Source of the DNA: DASXBJ01 sp036491755
GTDB lineage: Bacteria > Chloroflexota > Dormibacteria > Dormibacterales > Dormibacteraceae
DNA: 5,653 nucleotides
Reading direction: 5' to 3'
Assembly: GCA_036491755.1 (NCBI GenBank)
Contig: DASXBJ010000016.1
Span: forward strand, 1 to 5,653
Under the pieces are notes generated by a model that was not told where the DNA came from, searched no databases, and saw nothing but the letters and a program-made list of their open reading frames with translations. This document shows, in pieces, positions 5,303-5,653 of the stretch; the stretch's first letter is position 1; each line of letters begins with the position of its first letter. A program made the position numbers and the translations under genes.

Positions 5303-5653
5303 ATGCAATCCGCCATCGAGCTGCGCGGGGTCACGAAGCGTTTCCTGACGCCATCCGGTGGTGTTTACACCGCGCTTCGGGACCTGAACATGACCGTCGG
5401 CGAGGGCGAGTTCTGCGCCGTCGTCGGTCCCACCGGGTGCGGCAAGTCGACCACCCTTGCGCTCATCTCCGGCCTCGAGCCTCCGAGCGAGGGGGAGGTG
5501 GACGTTTTCGGCCGGCCGGTCAAGGGCATCGCCGACGGGATCGGGTACATGTTCCAGGCGGACGCGGTCTTTCCCTGGAAGACGGTCCTCGAGAACGTCG
5601 CCGCCGGTCCTCGCTACCACGGCTCATCGAGTCGCGACGCGCGGGACAAGGCG
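5303..5653 (+). CDS. ABC transporter ATPase, nitrate/sulfonate/taurine type (partial, 3' end cut off)
   Basis: The window holds the first 117 residues of an open frame that continues past the right edge; the family is usually about 250-280 residues. The start MQSAIELRGVTKRF is typical of ABC ATPases. Walker A is GPTGCGKST (42-50), followed by TLALISGLEPPSEGEVDVFG. The Q-loop region IGYMFQADAVFPWKTVLENV (Q85) with the FPW-TVLENV wording is characteristic of the SsuB/TauB/NrtD group, which powers uptake of small anions and organic acids through a two-permease, binding-protein-dependent importer. The signature motif, Walker B and H-loop lie beyond the edge. ATG 5303 is the only standard start in this frame near the family N-terminus; GGGGG at 5295-5299 lies close before it as a weak ribosome binding site. 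It is divergent from the CitA-type kinase, so control by that two-component system is likely. The permease and binding-protein genes probably follow outside the window. Confidence 0.9.
   Translation, partial: MQSAIELRGVTKRFLTPSGGVYTALRDLNMTVGEGEFCAVVGPTGCGKSTTLALISGLEPPSEGEVDVFGRPVKGIADGIGYMFQADAVFPWKTVLENVAAGPRYHGSSSRDARDKA

Noticed and set aside
5182..5334. N-terminal extension of the kinase to GTG 5334 or GTG 5250
   Set aside because: The extra residues come from the divergent promoter region and its 9-bp repeats and overlap the ATPase start. The family N-terminus fits GTG 5181.
4520..5620. - strand open frame (366 codons) spanning the kinase N-terminal half, the divergent gap and the ABC ATPase start
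   Set aside because: It is out of frame with the kinase, antisense to the Walker A region of the ATPase, and G/R-rich without motifs.
1..5653. tRNA, rRNA, CRISPR array, insertion sequence or riboswitch
   Set aside because: I saw no cloverleaf, regularly spaced long repeats, transposase or terminal inverted repeats, and there are no long non-coding stretches to hold a riboswitch.

Overview
The window reads as bacterial chromosome of fairly high GC, with GTG starts and 4-base stop/start overlaps. The gene families (zinc-free membrane partner of an ECF sigma factor, CitA/CitB-type two-component system, NitT/TauT-type ABC ATPase) suit a Gram-positive-type lineage such as Actinomycetota or Chloroflexota/Dormibacterota. 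This placement is a guess: there is no rRNA or marker gene here.

Left part (1-2108, + strand, visibly less GC-rich): a small two-helix membrane protein of unknown function (about 151-402), a 75-base gap holding a perfect GC hairpin, an ECF-type RNA polymerase sigma factor (478-1011), and a single-pass membrane protein (1008-2108) that overlaps the sigma gene by 4 bases. The last is probably its anti-sigma factor, with a large beta-rich extracytoplasmic domain. Together the pair should form a membrane-to-transcription signalling module.

Middle and right (2148-5181, - strand, more GC-rich): three tightly coupled genes. A membrane histidine kinase of the CitA/DcuS family (3601-5181) is followed by its CitB/DcuR-type response regulator (2900-3604) and then by a lipoprotein (2148-2903). 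The lipoprotein looks like the extracytoplasmic MacB core domain of an ABC permease, without the permease. The lipoprotein and the sigma/anti-sigma unit converge on a 39-base gap.

Right edge (5303-5653, + strand, cut by the window): the first 117 residues of an ABC transporter ATPase of the nitrate/sulfonate/taurine type, divergent from the kinase. The 121-base divergent region holds four tandem 9-bp units and an overlapping dyad, a plausible binding site for the response regulator. The simplest model is that the kinase senses an external carboxylate-like compound, and its regulator controls the divergent ABC uptake system and perhaps its own operon. The attached lipoprotein is the part with no obvious precedent.
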